DNA of 7,083 nucleotides from Candidatus Luteimonas excrementigallinarum (GTDB lineage: Bacteria > Pseudomonadota > Gammaproteobacteria > Xanthomonadales > Xanthomonadaceae): the NCBI GenBank assembly GCA_019115725.1, contig DXCY01000154.1:1-7083 (forward strand), read 5' to 3'. Below, piece by piece: positions 1-5,993 of the stretch. The position numbers and the translations under genes are program-made. Under the pieces are notes generated by a model. The model had not been told where the DNA came from. It searched no databases and was given only the letters and a program-made list of their open reading frames with translations. Within the stretch, counting starts at the first letter, position 1; each line of letters begins with the position of its first letter.

Positions 1-1734
1 GTGGCGGCGGTGGATGCCGCCAACCAGCTGCGCGTGTTCGCCCTCGAAGGTGACGCGCTGCGCGACCTCACGCGCGCGCCCGGGACGGTCGGATTCGCGG
101 CGGAGGGCGTGTGCCTGGCACGCAACGCGACCGACGGACACCTGTACGCGTTCGTCACCGGCCGCGACGGCCAGCTTTCCCAGTACCTGCTGCACGCGGA
201 CGGGAGCGGCATGTACGAGGCGCGGCTGTCGCGCGCCCTGCACCTGTCGTCGGAGGCGACGTTCTGCGTGGCCGACGATGCCTCCGGGCATGTCTACGTG
301 GCCGAGGAGGCGGTCGGCATCTGGCGCTTCAACATCGATCCGGAGAACGACCCGGGCTCGATGCTGGTGGACGTGCCCAGGCTGGGCGTCATCGGCGCGG
401 AGGTGGCGGGCCTGGCCCTGTACAACGGCGGGGAGGGCGCCCACTGGCTGCTGGCTTCGGACGTGGACGCGGGCACGGTGCACGTGTACGACGTCTCGCG
501 CGACTATGCGCACGCCGGCTTGTTCACGCTCGCTGCCGCAGACGGCACCCCCGCGGGCGAGATTGCCGGGCTGTACGCCTCGGCGACGCCGCTCGGCGGC
601 TACCCGTCGGGCGTGCTGCTGGCGGCTGACGATGACGCCGGGCAGTACCTGGTGGTGTCATTCGACGATGTTGCCGACGCGCTGGGCCTGGCGACCGGCC
701 AGCCGGCCAATCCGCGGCACGCGCCCGAACCACCGTTCCCGGCGGTGACGCCCACGGTGGAAACACAGCCGGTCCGGAGCGTGGGCGATGCCGCCGACGA
801 CCCCGCGATCTGGGTCGATCCACGCGACCCCGCCCGCAGCGTGGTCCTGGCGACCAACAAGCGCGCCGGGCTGGGCGTGTACGACATGCGCGGGGAAGAG
901 CTGCAGTTCCTTGAAGTCGGCCGCATGAACAACGTCGACCTGCGCACCGGATTCGCGCTGGGCGGGGAGGAGGTGGTCCTGGTCACGGCCAGCGACCGCG
1001 ACCGCGGCGCGATCGCGATCTTCCGCCTGGATCCCGCCACCCGGACCCTGCGCGACGTCGAAGACGGGGTACAGGAGACAGGCTTCGACGACCCCTACGG
1101 ACTGTGCATGTACCGCAGTGCCGATACCGGGAAGGTGTACACCTTCGTCAATGCCAAGGACGGAACCTTCCGCCAGTGGGAGATGGTCGACGCCGGCAAC
1201 GGCCGGGTCGGGACCGAGCTGGTGCGCGAGTTCAGCGTCCCCAGTCAGCCCGAAGGCTGCGTGGCGGACGACGAGCGCGGCGAGCTGTGGCTGGGCGAGG
1301 AGGACGCCGCCCTCTGGCTGATCGGGGCCGGACCGGACGCGGGTACCGAGCCGGTGGTGGTCGAGCGCATCGAGGACAACCCGGCGCTGGCGGACGACAT
1401 CGAGGGCGTGGGGCTGTACGACCTGGGTGACGGCCGCGGTTACGTGGTCGCATCCAGCCAGGGAAACAACAGCTATGCCGTCTACCGCCGCGAGGGGGAG
1501 CGCGAGTACCTGGGTTCGTTCGTGATCGCCGCCGACCCGGTGTTGGGCATCGATGGCGTGTCCGAAACCGACGGCCTGGAAGTGACCAGCCGCAGCCTCG
1601 GTCCTGGTTTCGAGCAGGGTGCGGTGGTCGTCCAGGACGGCGCCAACGTGATGCCGGTCGAAAACCAGAACTTCAAGTACGTGCCCTGGAAGTCGGTTGC
1701 CGACGCCCTGGGGCTGGAGGTGCGGCAGGACTGA
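1..1734 (+). CDS. Tandem-domain beta-propeller 3-phytase, 5'-truncated by window edge
   Basis: This is a calcium-dependent beta-propeller phytase, which releases phosphate from phytate (myo-inositol hexakisphosphate) outside the cytoplasm. Residues here count from base 1. Residues 263-572 form a complete propeller with the family motifs: DAADDPAIWVDP (263-274), NK (286-287), NNVDLR (310-315), R333, PYG (365-367), NAKDG (384-388), QPEGC (416-420), GEED (432-435), DDIEG (465-469), SSQGNNS (485-491) and DGVSETDG (518-525). It ends with the typical FKYVPW segment. Residues 1-230 are the remainder of a second, related propeller. The first codon is GTG, but it falls inside this domain's fold. About 65-70 propeller residues and the signal peptide are missing, so the gene almost certainly starts upstream of the window. 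The left domain has lost most ligand residues (see findings). Family assignment is very secure; the number of active domains is inferred. Confidence 0.93.
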   Translation: MAAVDAANQLRVFALEGDALRDLTRAPGTVGFAAEGVCLARNATDGHLYAFVTGRDGQLSQYLLHADGSGMYEARLSRALHLSSEATFCVADDASGHVYVAEEAVGIWRFNIDPENDPGSMLVDVPRLGVIGAEVAGLALYNGGEGAHWLLASDVDAGTVHVYDVSRDYAHAGLFTLAAADGTPAGEIAGLYASATPLGGYPSGVLLAADDDAGQYLVVSFDDVADALGLATGQPANPRHAPEPPFPAVTPTVETQPVRSVGDAADDPAIWVDPRDPARSVVLATNKRAGLGVYDMRGEELQFLEVGRMNNVDLRTGFALGGEEVVLVTASDRDRGAIAIFRLDPATRTLRDVEDGVQETGFDDPYGLCMYRSADTGKVYTFVNAKDGTFRQWEMVDAGNGRVGTELVREFSVPSQPEGCVADDERGELWLGEEDAALWLIGAGPDAGTEPVVVERIEDNPALADDIEGVGLYDLGDGRGYVVASSQGNNSYAVYRREGEREYLGSFVIAADPVLGIDGVSETDGLEVTSRSLGPGFEQGAVVVQDGANVMPVENQNFKYVPWKSVADALGLEVRQD

Positions 1735-1761
1735 GTCCCGTCGCAGGCTGTCCGACGCGTC

Positions 1762-1790
1762 GGGCCGGCTCATGCCGGCCCGGCGCTTTT
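1762..1790 (+). terminator. Hairpin terminator after the phytase gene
   Basis: A perfect 8-bp inverted repeat, GGGCCGGC / GCCGGCCC (1762-1769 and 1774-1781), closes a TCAT loop. After five bases it is followed by a TTTT run (1787-1790). It lies 28 bases after the phytase stop, in the gap between two convergent genes, as expected for an intrinsic terminator on the plus strand. The U-tract is short and not directly adjacent to the stem. There is no matching A-run on the left, so minus-strand termination is less certain. Confidence 0.6.
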
Positions 1791-1812
1791 CCGGCGCCGC
1801 TGGCGCAGGCGC

Positions 1813-2265
1813 TCAATCCACGCCGATGTCCTCGTTCCAGATCGCCGGATGGGCGGCGATCCAGTCGCCCATCATCCGGATGCAGTCGGGATCGTTGAGG
1901 TCGACTACTTCCACCCCATGCTCACGCAGCCAGTCGTGGCCGCCCTGGAAGTTGACCGATTCGCCCATCACCACGGTGCCGATGCCGAACTGGCGCACCA
2001 GGCCGGCGCAGTACCAGCACGGCGAGAGGGTGGTGACCATGATGGTGTCGCGGTAGCTGCGCTGGCGGCCGGCCTTGCGGAAGGCGTCGGTCTCGCCGTG
2101 CACGGAAGGATCGTTCTCCTGCACCCGGCGGTTGCGGCCGCGGCCGAGCAGGGTGCCGTCGCGGTGGAACAGCGCGGCGCCGATCGGAATCCCGCCCTCG
2201 GCCAGCCCGGCGCGGGCTTCGTCGACGGCGGTTTCAAGCAGGGCGCGGTAATCGGGCGTGGTCAT
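1813..2265 (-). CDS. Yeast FCY1-type cytosine/nucleoside deaminase
   Basis: This is a zinc-dependent deaminase of the cytidine deaminase superfamily. The closest family I recognise is yeast cytosine deaminase (cytosine to uracil, pyrimidine salvage, cytosolic), not the amidohydrolase-type CodA of E. coli. Counting from the ATG at 2265 (150 residues), the zinc site is HGE (56-58; Glu58 is the proton shuttle) plus SPCWYC (81-86). The residues lining the yeast substrate pocket also have counterparts here: the Asn in GRGRN (45), the Phe in ESVNF (106), and the Trp and Asp of the C-terminal WNEDIG (143 and 146). Length matches the 158-residue yeast enzyme. The reading frame opens five codons earlier at a TTG (2280). 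I prefer the ATG because GGAA lies six bases before it and the extra residues match nothing. The substrate could be another base or nucleoside, since annotation in this superfamily is unreliable. The gene stands alone, divergent from ubiE and convergent to the phytase. Confidence 0.85.
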   Translation of the reverse strand: MTTPDYRALLETAVDEARAGLAEGGIPIGAALFHRDGTLLGRGRNRRVQENDPSVHGETDAFRKAGRQRSYRDTIMVTTLSPCWYCAGLVRQFGIGTVVMGESVNFQGGHDWLREHGVEVVDLNDPDCIRMMGDWIAAHPAIWNEDIGVD

Positions 2266-2300
2266 GGCGGTTTCCAGCAAATGATCCGGGCGGGTGGCAG

Positions 2301-2329
2301 AGCATAGGCAGCGGCGGCGGCACCGTCAC
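2301..2329 (-). promoter_or_regulatory. Candidate sigma-70 promoter for the cytosine deaminase
   Basis: On the minus strand, GTGACG (2329-2324; four of six matches to TTGACA) and TATGCT (2306-2301; four of six matches to TATAAT) are separated by exactly 17 bases. Transcription would start near 2294 and give a leader of about 29 bases carrying GGAA ahead of the ATG at 2265. This is a pattern match only, in GC-rich DNA. Confidence 0.35.
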
Positions 2330-2338
2330 CCCGGAGGG

Positions 2339-2347
2339 TGCGATAAT
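2339..2347 (+). promoter_or_regulatory. Extended -10 promoter element directly upstream of ubiE
   Basis: TGCGATAAT (2339-2347) fits an extended -10 element (TGn followed by a near-consensus hexamer GATAAT). It is one of the few AT-rich spots in this gap. No convincing -35 hexamer lies 16-18 bases upstream, which an extended -10 can tolerate. The hexamer ends seven bases before the ubiE ATG, so the transcription start would fall on or next to the start codon. The GGAGGG at 2333-2338 is 16 bases from the ATG, too far for a normal ribosome binding site, and would not be transcribed from this promoter. Confidence 0.45.
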
Positions 2348-2354
2348 TGCCGGC

Positions 2355-3113
2355 ATGAGCGCATCCGATAAATCCGGCACCACCCACTTCGGCTTCCGCG
2401 ACGTGCCGGTGGGCGAAAAGCAGAAACTCGTTGGCCAGGTGTTTTCCTCGGTCGCAGGCAGCTACGACCTGATGAACGACCTGATGAGCCTGGGCATCCA
2501 TCGGATCTGGAAACGCTATTTCACCGCCACCGCGCTGGTGAAGCCCGGCGACCGGGTGCTGGATCTGGCCGGCGGCACGGGTGATATCGCCGCGCTGCTG
2601 CGTCCGCGCCTGGGCGAGGACGGCGAGGTGGTGCTGGGCGACATCAACGGCGAGATGCTGCGCGTGGGCCGCGACCGCATGACTGATCGCGGCCAGGTGC
2701 GCGGTTTCAACTACGTGCAGTGCAATGCCCAGGCGCTGCCGTTTCCGGATGCCAGCTTTGATCTGGTCACCATCGCCTTCGGCCTGCGCAACGTGACCGA
2801 CAAGGACGCCGCCCTGCGCGAGATGTACCGGGTGCTGAAGGTGGGCGGCCAGGCGCGGGTGTTGGAATTCTCCGAGGTCACCCTGGACTGGTTCAAGCCG
2901 GTCTACGACTTCCACTCCTTCAAGGTGCTGCCGCGGCTGGGCCGGCTGTTTGCCAGCGATGCGGACAGCTACCAGTACCTGGCCGAATCAATCCGCCAGC
3001 ATCCGCCGCAGGAAGAGCTGAAGGCGATGATGGAAGCGGCCGGCTTCGCGCGCTGCGGCTATCGCAACCTGTCGGCCGGCATCGTCGCCATCCACGACGG
3101 CTACCGCGTCTAG
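2355..3113 (+). CDS. ubiE: Bifunctional demethylmenaquinone / 2-methoxy-6-polyprenyl-1,4-benzoquinol methyltransferase UbiE
   Basis: UbiE is an SAM-dependent C-methyltransferase acting in ubiquinone (and, where present, menaquinone) biosynthesis at the cytoplasmic face of the membrane. The 252-residue length matches the E. coli protein (251), and the sequence is alignable end to end. Visible signatures are THFGF near the N-terminus, YDLMNDLMSLGIHRIWKR (family signature), the SAM-binding loop DLAGGTGD (70-77), the acidic DIN after the second strand, the ALPFPD segment, IAFGLRNVTDK (second family signature), and YLAESIRQHP near the C-terminus. The ATG at 2355 gives the MSASDKSGTTHFGF start expected for the family. 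In E. coli ubiE leads an operon with ubiJ and ubiB. Neither follows here; the next gene is an aminopeptidase 103 bp away, so ubiE appears to be a single-gene unit. No key residue seems missing. Confidence 0.98.
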   Translation: MSASDKSGTTHFGFRDVPVGEKQKLVGQVFSSVAGSYDLMNDLMSLGIHRIWKRYFTATALVKPGDRVLDLAGGTGDIAALLRPRLGEDGEVVLGDINGEMLRVGRDRMTDRGQVRGFNYVQCNAQALPFPDASFDLVTIAFGLRNVTDKDAALREMYRVLKVGGQARVLEFSEVTLDWFKPVYDFHSFKVLPRLGRLFASDADSYQYLAESIRQHPPQEELKAMMEAAGFARCGYRNLSAGIVAIHDGYRV

Positions 3114-3119
3114 GGTCGT

Positions 3120-3165
3120 CTTCACGCGGGTTCGCGCGCATGGCGCGCTCTGCGCCAGGGTGAAG
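3120..3165 (+). other. Structured inverted repeat between ubiE and the aminopeptidase gene
   Basis: An outer 6-bp arm, CTTCAC (3120-3125) with GTGAAG (3160-3165), encloses two mutually exclusive inner hairpins. One is GCGCGC (3134-3139) with GCGCGC (3143-3148) around ATG. The other is TGGCGC (3141-3146) with GCGCCA (3152-3157) around a 5-base loop. It starts seven bases after the ubiE stop. It could help end ubiE transcription, but no T-run follows, so it is not a standard intrinsic terminator. An interspersed palindromic element is another possibility. Confidence 0.4.
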
Positions 3166-3177
3166 GGCGGTCGGGGG

Positions 3178-3205
3178 TAGACTTGCGGGTCTGATCCTCC
3201 AAGGA
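3178..3205 (+). promoter_or_regulatory. Candidate -10 element and ribosome binding site for the aminopeptidase operon
   Basis: TAGACT (3178-3183) resembles a -10 hexamer (four of six matches to TATAAT) and would give a leader of about 26 bases; I found no good -35 partner. AAGGA (3201-3205) is the most likely Shine-Dalgarno sequence, 11 bases before the ATG at 3217. It lies inside the self-complementary dodecamer AGGACTGGTCCT (3202-3213). The promoter call is weak and the ribosome binding site call moderate. Confidence 0.3.
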
Positions 3206-3216
3206 CTGGTCCTGCC

Positions 3217-5253
3217 ATGCGCTTTCCCCTGATTCCATCCCGCCTGACCCCCCTGATGGCGTTGCCCCTGTTCGCCCTGCTCGCCGCAGGCTGCCAGCGC
3301 GAGCCGACGCCGGAAGTCGCCAGCCCGACGCCGCAGCCGGATGCCACCGTGGCTACCGTTGACCGAGACGAGCACTCCTACGCCGAGCCGGAAAAGGTCG
3401 TCATCGAAGACATGGCCCTTGATCTGGCCCTGGACTTCGACAGCCGCACCCTGGCCGGCACCGCCACCTACACCCTGGAGTGGAAGGACGGCAGCGCCAC
3501 CGAGCTGGCGCTCGACACCCGCACCCTGACCATCGAGCAGGTGGAAGCCGAAGCCGGCAGCAGCTGGAACGCGCTGGAGTTCACCCTCGACGACGAGGAT
3601 CCGGTGTTCGGCAGCCGACTGACCGTGCAGACACCGGGGCAGCCGGAGCGGGTCCGCGTGACCTACCGCACCGCGCCCGAGGCCTCCGGCCTGCAGTGGC
3701 TGGAGCCGTCGATGACCGAGGGCGGCGAGCTGCCCTTCATGTTCAGCCAGTCGCAGGCCATCCACGCCCGCAGCTGGGTGCCGCTGCAGGACACCCCCAG
3801 CGTGCGTTACACCTACAGCGCGCGTATCACCACAAGTGCGGACGTGATGGTGCTGATGAGCGCCGACAACGATCCCGACGCGGGGCGTGATGGCGAGTAC
3901 CACTTCACCATGCCGCAGAAGATCCCGTCCTACCTGATGGCGATCGCCGCCGGCGACCTGGTGTTCAAGCCGATCTCGGAACGCGCGGGCGTGTGGGCCG
4001 AACCGGCCACGGTGGACGCGGCGGTGGCCGAGTTCGAAGACACCGAACAGATGATCCAGACCGCCGAATCGCTGTACGGCGAGTACCGCTGGGGCCGCTA
4101 CGACCTGCTGATCCTGCCGCCGTCGTTCCCCTATGGTGGCATGGAGAACCCGCGCCTGTCGTTCATCACCCCGACGGTGATCGTGGGCGACAAGTCGCTG
4201 GTTTCCTTGATCGCCCACGAGCTGGCCCACAGCTGGTCGGGCAACCTGGTCACCAACGCCAGCTGGAAGGACATGTGGCTCAACGAAGGGTTCACCTCGT
4301 ACGTGGAGAACCGCATCGTGGAGGCGATCTACGGCAAGGAATTCGCCGACATGGAGTGGGTGATCGCGCGCCGCGGGCTGGAGCAGGAAATCGGGAACAC
4401 GCGCCCCGGCCTGCAGGTGCTGGCGGTGCAGGGCGATGACGCCGCCGATCCGGAAGACACCTTCAGCTCGGTGGCCTACGACAAGGGCGCCTGGTTCCTG
4501 CAGTTCCTGGAGGAGCGCTTCGGCCGCGAGACCCTGGATGCATTCCTGCGCCAGTATTTCGACCACTTCGCCTTCCAGAGCATTCCCACCGCGACCTTCG
4601 TCGAGTACCTGAAGGCCGAGCTGCTGCCGCAGCAGCCCAATGCGGTGACGGCCGAGGAGATTGACGAGTGGCTGTACCAGCCCGGCATCCCGATGTCGGC
4701 GCCGCAGGTGCTGTCGCCGCGGCTGGGTCTGGTGGATTCGGCCCGCCTGGCATGGCGCGGCAGCGACCAGCTGCCACCGCCGCAGCTGACCAGCGAGTGG
4801 AGCACCCAGGAGTGGATCCACTTCCTCGAGGGCATGCCCGGGACGCTGAGCCTGGAACAGATGGCGCAGCTGGATACCGCCTACATGTTCAGCGACACGC
4901 CCAACGGCGAGATTGCGATGCGCTGGTTTCCGCTGGCGGTGCGCAGCGGCTACGCCATCGCCCAGCCGCAGATGGAGGCGTTTCTGGAGCGGATTGGCCG
5001 GCGCAAGCTGGTGATGCCGGTGTACGAGGCGCTGGTGCAGACACCGGAAGGCCTGGCCCTGGCCCGCGAGGTGCTGGAACGGGCGCGTCCGGGCTACCAC
5101 CCGATCACCACGGTTTCGGTGGAGCAGGTCATCGCCCGCGCGCAGCCGGAGGGCGAGGAGGCTCCCGCAGCGGAATCCCCTGCGGCTGAAGACGAGGCGG
5201 AGCCCGGCACCGACGCGGCGACCGGGAACGACGAAGCGCCGGAGCAGCCATGA
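3217..5253 (+). CDS. M1 family aminopeptidase lipoprotein, leukotriene A4 hydrolase-like
   Basis: This is a zinc metallopeptidase that removes N-terminal residues from peptides. It starts with a lipoprotein signal: hydrophobic stretch to LLAAGC, with Cys26 lipidated and Gln27 at +2, which favours the outer membrane. So it probably acts on peptides in the periplasm. The mature protein aligns with human LTA4 hydrolase over its whole length: FSQSQAIHAR (176-185), the substrate N-terminus loop GGMEN (307-311; Glu310), the zinc site HELAH (334-338) with Glu357 in LNEG (catalytic Glu335), the proton-donor Tyr421, and GRRK (594-597), matching the carboxylate-binding Arg/Lys pair. It ends in the helical C-terminal domain, closing with HPITT (628-632). 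Human Asp375 and Tyr378 correspond to Glu413 and Phe416. Residues 640-678 are an extra Ala/Glu/Pro-rich tail absent from LTA4H. The stop overlaps the next start as ATGA. The family call is secure; true leukotriene chemistry is not implied. Confidence 0.95.
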   Translation: MRFPLIPSRLTPLMALPLFALLAAGCQREPTPEVASPTPQPDATVATVDRDEHSYAEPEKVVIEDMALDLALDFDSRTLAGTATYTLEWKDGSATELALDTRTLTIEQVEAEAGSSWNALEFTLDDEDPVFGSRLTVQTPGQPERVRVTYRTAPEASGLQWLEPSMTEGGELPFMFSQSQAIHARSWVPLQDTPSVRYTYSARITTSADVMVLMSADNDPDAGRDGEYHFTMPQKIPSYLMAIAAGDLVFKPISERAGVWAEPATVDAAVAEFEDTEQMIQTAESLYGEYRWGRYDLLILPPSFPYGGMENPRLSFITPTVIVGDKSLVSLIAHELAHSWSGNLVTNASWKDMWLNEGFTSYVENRIVEAIYGKEFADMEWVIARRGLEQEIGNTRPGLQVLAVQGDDAADPEDTFSSVAYDKGAWFLQFLEERFGRETLDAFLRQYFDHFAFQSIPTATFVEYLKAELLPQQPNAVTAEEIDEWLYQPGIPMSAPQVLSPRLGLVDSARLAWRGSDQLPPPQLTSEWSTQEWIHFLEGMPGTLSLEQMAQLDTAYMFSDTPNGEIAMRWFPLAVRSGYAIAQPQMEAFLERIGRRKLVMPVYEALVQTPEGLALAREVLERARPGYHPITTVSVEQVIARAQPEGEEAPAAESPAAEDEAEPGTDAATGNDEAPEQP

Positions 5254-5978
5254 GCGCCGGCGCGCGACTTGCGCTGATGCTGGCGGCAGCCGTGGCGCTG
5301 TCCGCCTGCGGCGATCCCGAGGCCGAGGCCCAGGCGCGCGCCCAGGCCCAGGCCGCGGTGGCCGAGCGCGAGGCCTCCGAGGCCGAAGCCGGGTTCAACA
5401 CCGCGGTGGCGGATGAAAACTGGTCGCTGGCCAAGGCCCACGCCGACGTGCTGCTGGCGCGCTGGCCGACCACCGAGGCGGCCGCGCGCGTGGAGGCGCA
5501 GTTCGAGGAGGTCAAGGACCGGGCCGACGCGATCCGCGAGGCCGATCGCACCGCCCGCCTGTGGACCTACAACGTGCAGGAAGTGAAGGGCGGCCAGCAG
5601 CGCTCGGCGCAGATCCACTCCAGCGCGCCGGCCGGGATCGGCGGGGTAAGCGGCCAGGTGCAGCTGATCTTCCGCGACCATCCGGACTGGGGCCGCAGCA
5701 GCTATCTGGTCCTGCCGGGCGGTGACTTCGCCCGGGCCTGCTATCGCGCCTGCCGGGTCACCGTGAGCATTGATGATGGCGAGCCGCGGCGCATGGCCGC
5801 CAACCGCCCGGATACCGACGAAGCGATCGCCATGTTCATCGATGACAACCGCGCGCTGTGGCGGGCCATCGATGGCGCCAAAAAGGTGGTGATCGAGTTC
5901 CCGGTGGCGCCGGAGGGCAGCCGCACCGTGGAATTTGAAGTGGCCGGGTTGGACCGGGCCAGGCTGCCCTGGGAGTAA
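5250..5978 (+). CDS. Lipoprotein of unknown function, translationally coupled to the aminopeptidase
   Basis: I do not recognise this 242-residue protein by name. It starts with a short lipoprotein signal ending LSAC (Cys20), followed by Gly-Asp, so it should be a lipidated envelope protein. Residues 24-100 are rich in Ala, Glu, Gln and Arg, begin with an alternating X-Ala run, and look helical, possibly coiled-coil. From about 103 (LWTYNVQEVKGG) a compact, probably beta-rich domain follows. It contains a close Cys pair (Cys164 and Cys168), a VSIDDG strand-turn, a MFIDDN segment, KKVVIEFPVA, and a final FEVAGLDRARLPW. The Cys pair could form a disulphide in the periplasm. GGAG (5241-5244) lies five bases before the ATG, inside the end of the upstream gene, and the two genes overlap by four bases. 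Co-translation suggests a shared envelope role with the peptidase, but no enzymatic motif is visible. The coding call itself is firm. Confidence 0.85.
   Translation: MSAGARLALMLAAAVALSACGDPEAEAQARAQAQAAVAEREASEAEAGFNTAVADENWSLAKAHADVLLARWPTTEAAARVEAQFEEVKDRADAIREADRTARLWTYNVQEVKGGQQRSAQIHSSAPAGIGGVSGQVQLIFRDHPDWGRSSYLVLPGGDFARACYRACRVTVSIDDGEPRRMAANRPDTDEAIAMFIDDNRALWRAIDGAKKVVIEFPVAPEGSRTVEFEVAGLDRARLPWE
5319..5390 (+). repeat. GAGGCC/CAGGCC low-complexity repeat in the lipoprotein gene
   Basis: A 72-base stretch is built from irregular hexamers of the type GAGGCC, CAGGCC and GAAGCC. It encodes residues 24-47, where every second residue is Ala at first (E-A-E-A-Q-A-R-A-Q-A-Q-A). It lies directly after the lipidation site, so it probably forms the spacer or helix between the membrane anchor and the folded domain. 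Such tracts can change length by slippage. Confidence 0.6.
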
Positions 5979-5989
5979 CGGCGTCGCCG
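5979..5989. terminator. Short hairpin in the 15-bp convergent gap
   Basis: CGGCG-T-CGCCG starts immediately after the TAA stop of the plus-strand lipoprotein gene and nearly fills the space to the stop of the minus-strand gene at 5994. A realistic fold is a 4-bp stem with a 3-base loop. No T-run flanks it on either strand, so it is at best a weak terminator. Transcripts from both sides may overlap into the opposite genes. Confidence 0.2.
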
Positions 5990-5993
5990 CGGC

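Noticed and set aside
1..3. GTG at base 1 as the true start of the phytase
   Set aside because: It lies in the middle of a propeller domain and no signal peptide follows, so the frame should continue upstream of the window.
658..1773. A 371-codon open frame on the minus strand opposite the phytase gene
   Set aside because: It overlaps the conserved phytase domain, has no recognisable motif and no ribosome binding site, and fits the same codon-bias shadow pattern.
1735..1812. Small RNA or riboswitch in the convergent gap
   Set aside because: Only a terminator-like hairpin is visible; there is no promoter-like element or conserved aptamer pattern.
2266..2280. TTG at 2280 as the start of the cytosine deaminase
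   Set aside because: The ATG at 2265 has GGAA six bases upstream and gives the family's usual N-terminus; the five extra residues have no support.
2920..5100. A 726-codon open frame on the minus strand opposite the aminopeptidase gene
   Set aside because: It is antisense to a confidently identified M1 peptidase. Its translation is rich in His, Arg and Gly without domain motifs, as expected for a shadow frame created by G/C-biased third codon positions.
5094..5681. A 195-codon minus-strand frame across the aminopeptidase/lipoprotein junction
   Set aside because: Its composition is dominated by Gly, Ala and Arg, it lies opposite two supported genes, and no start signal is evident.
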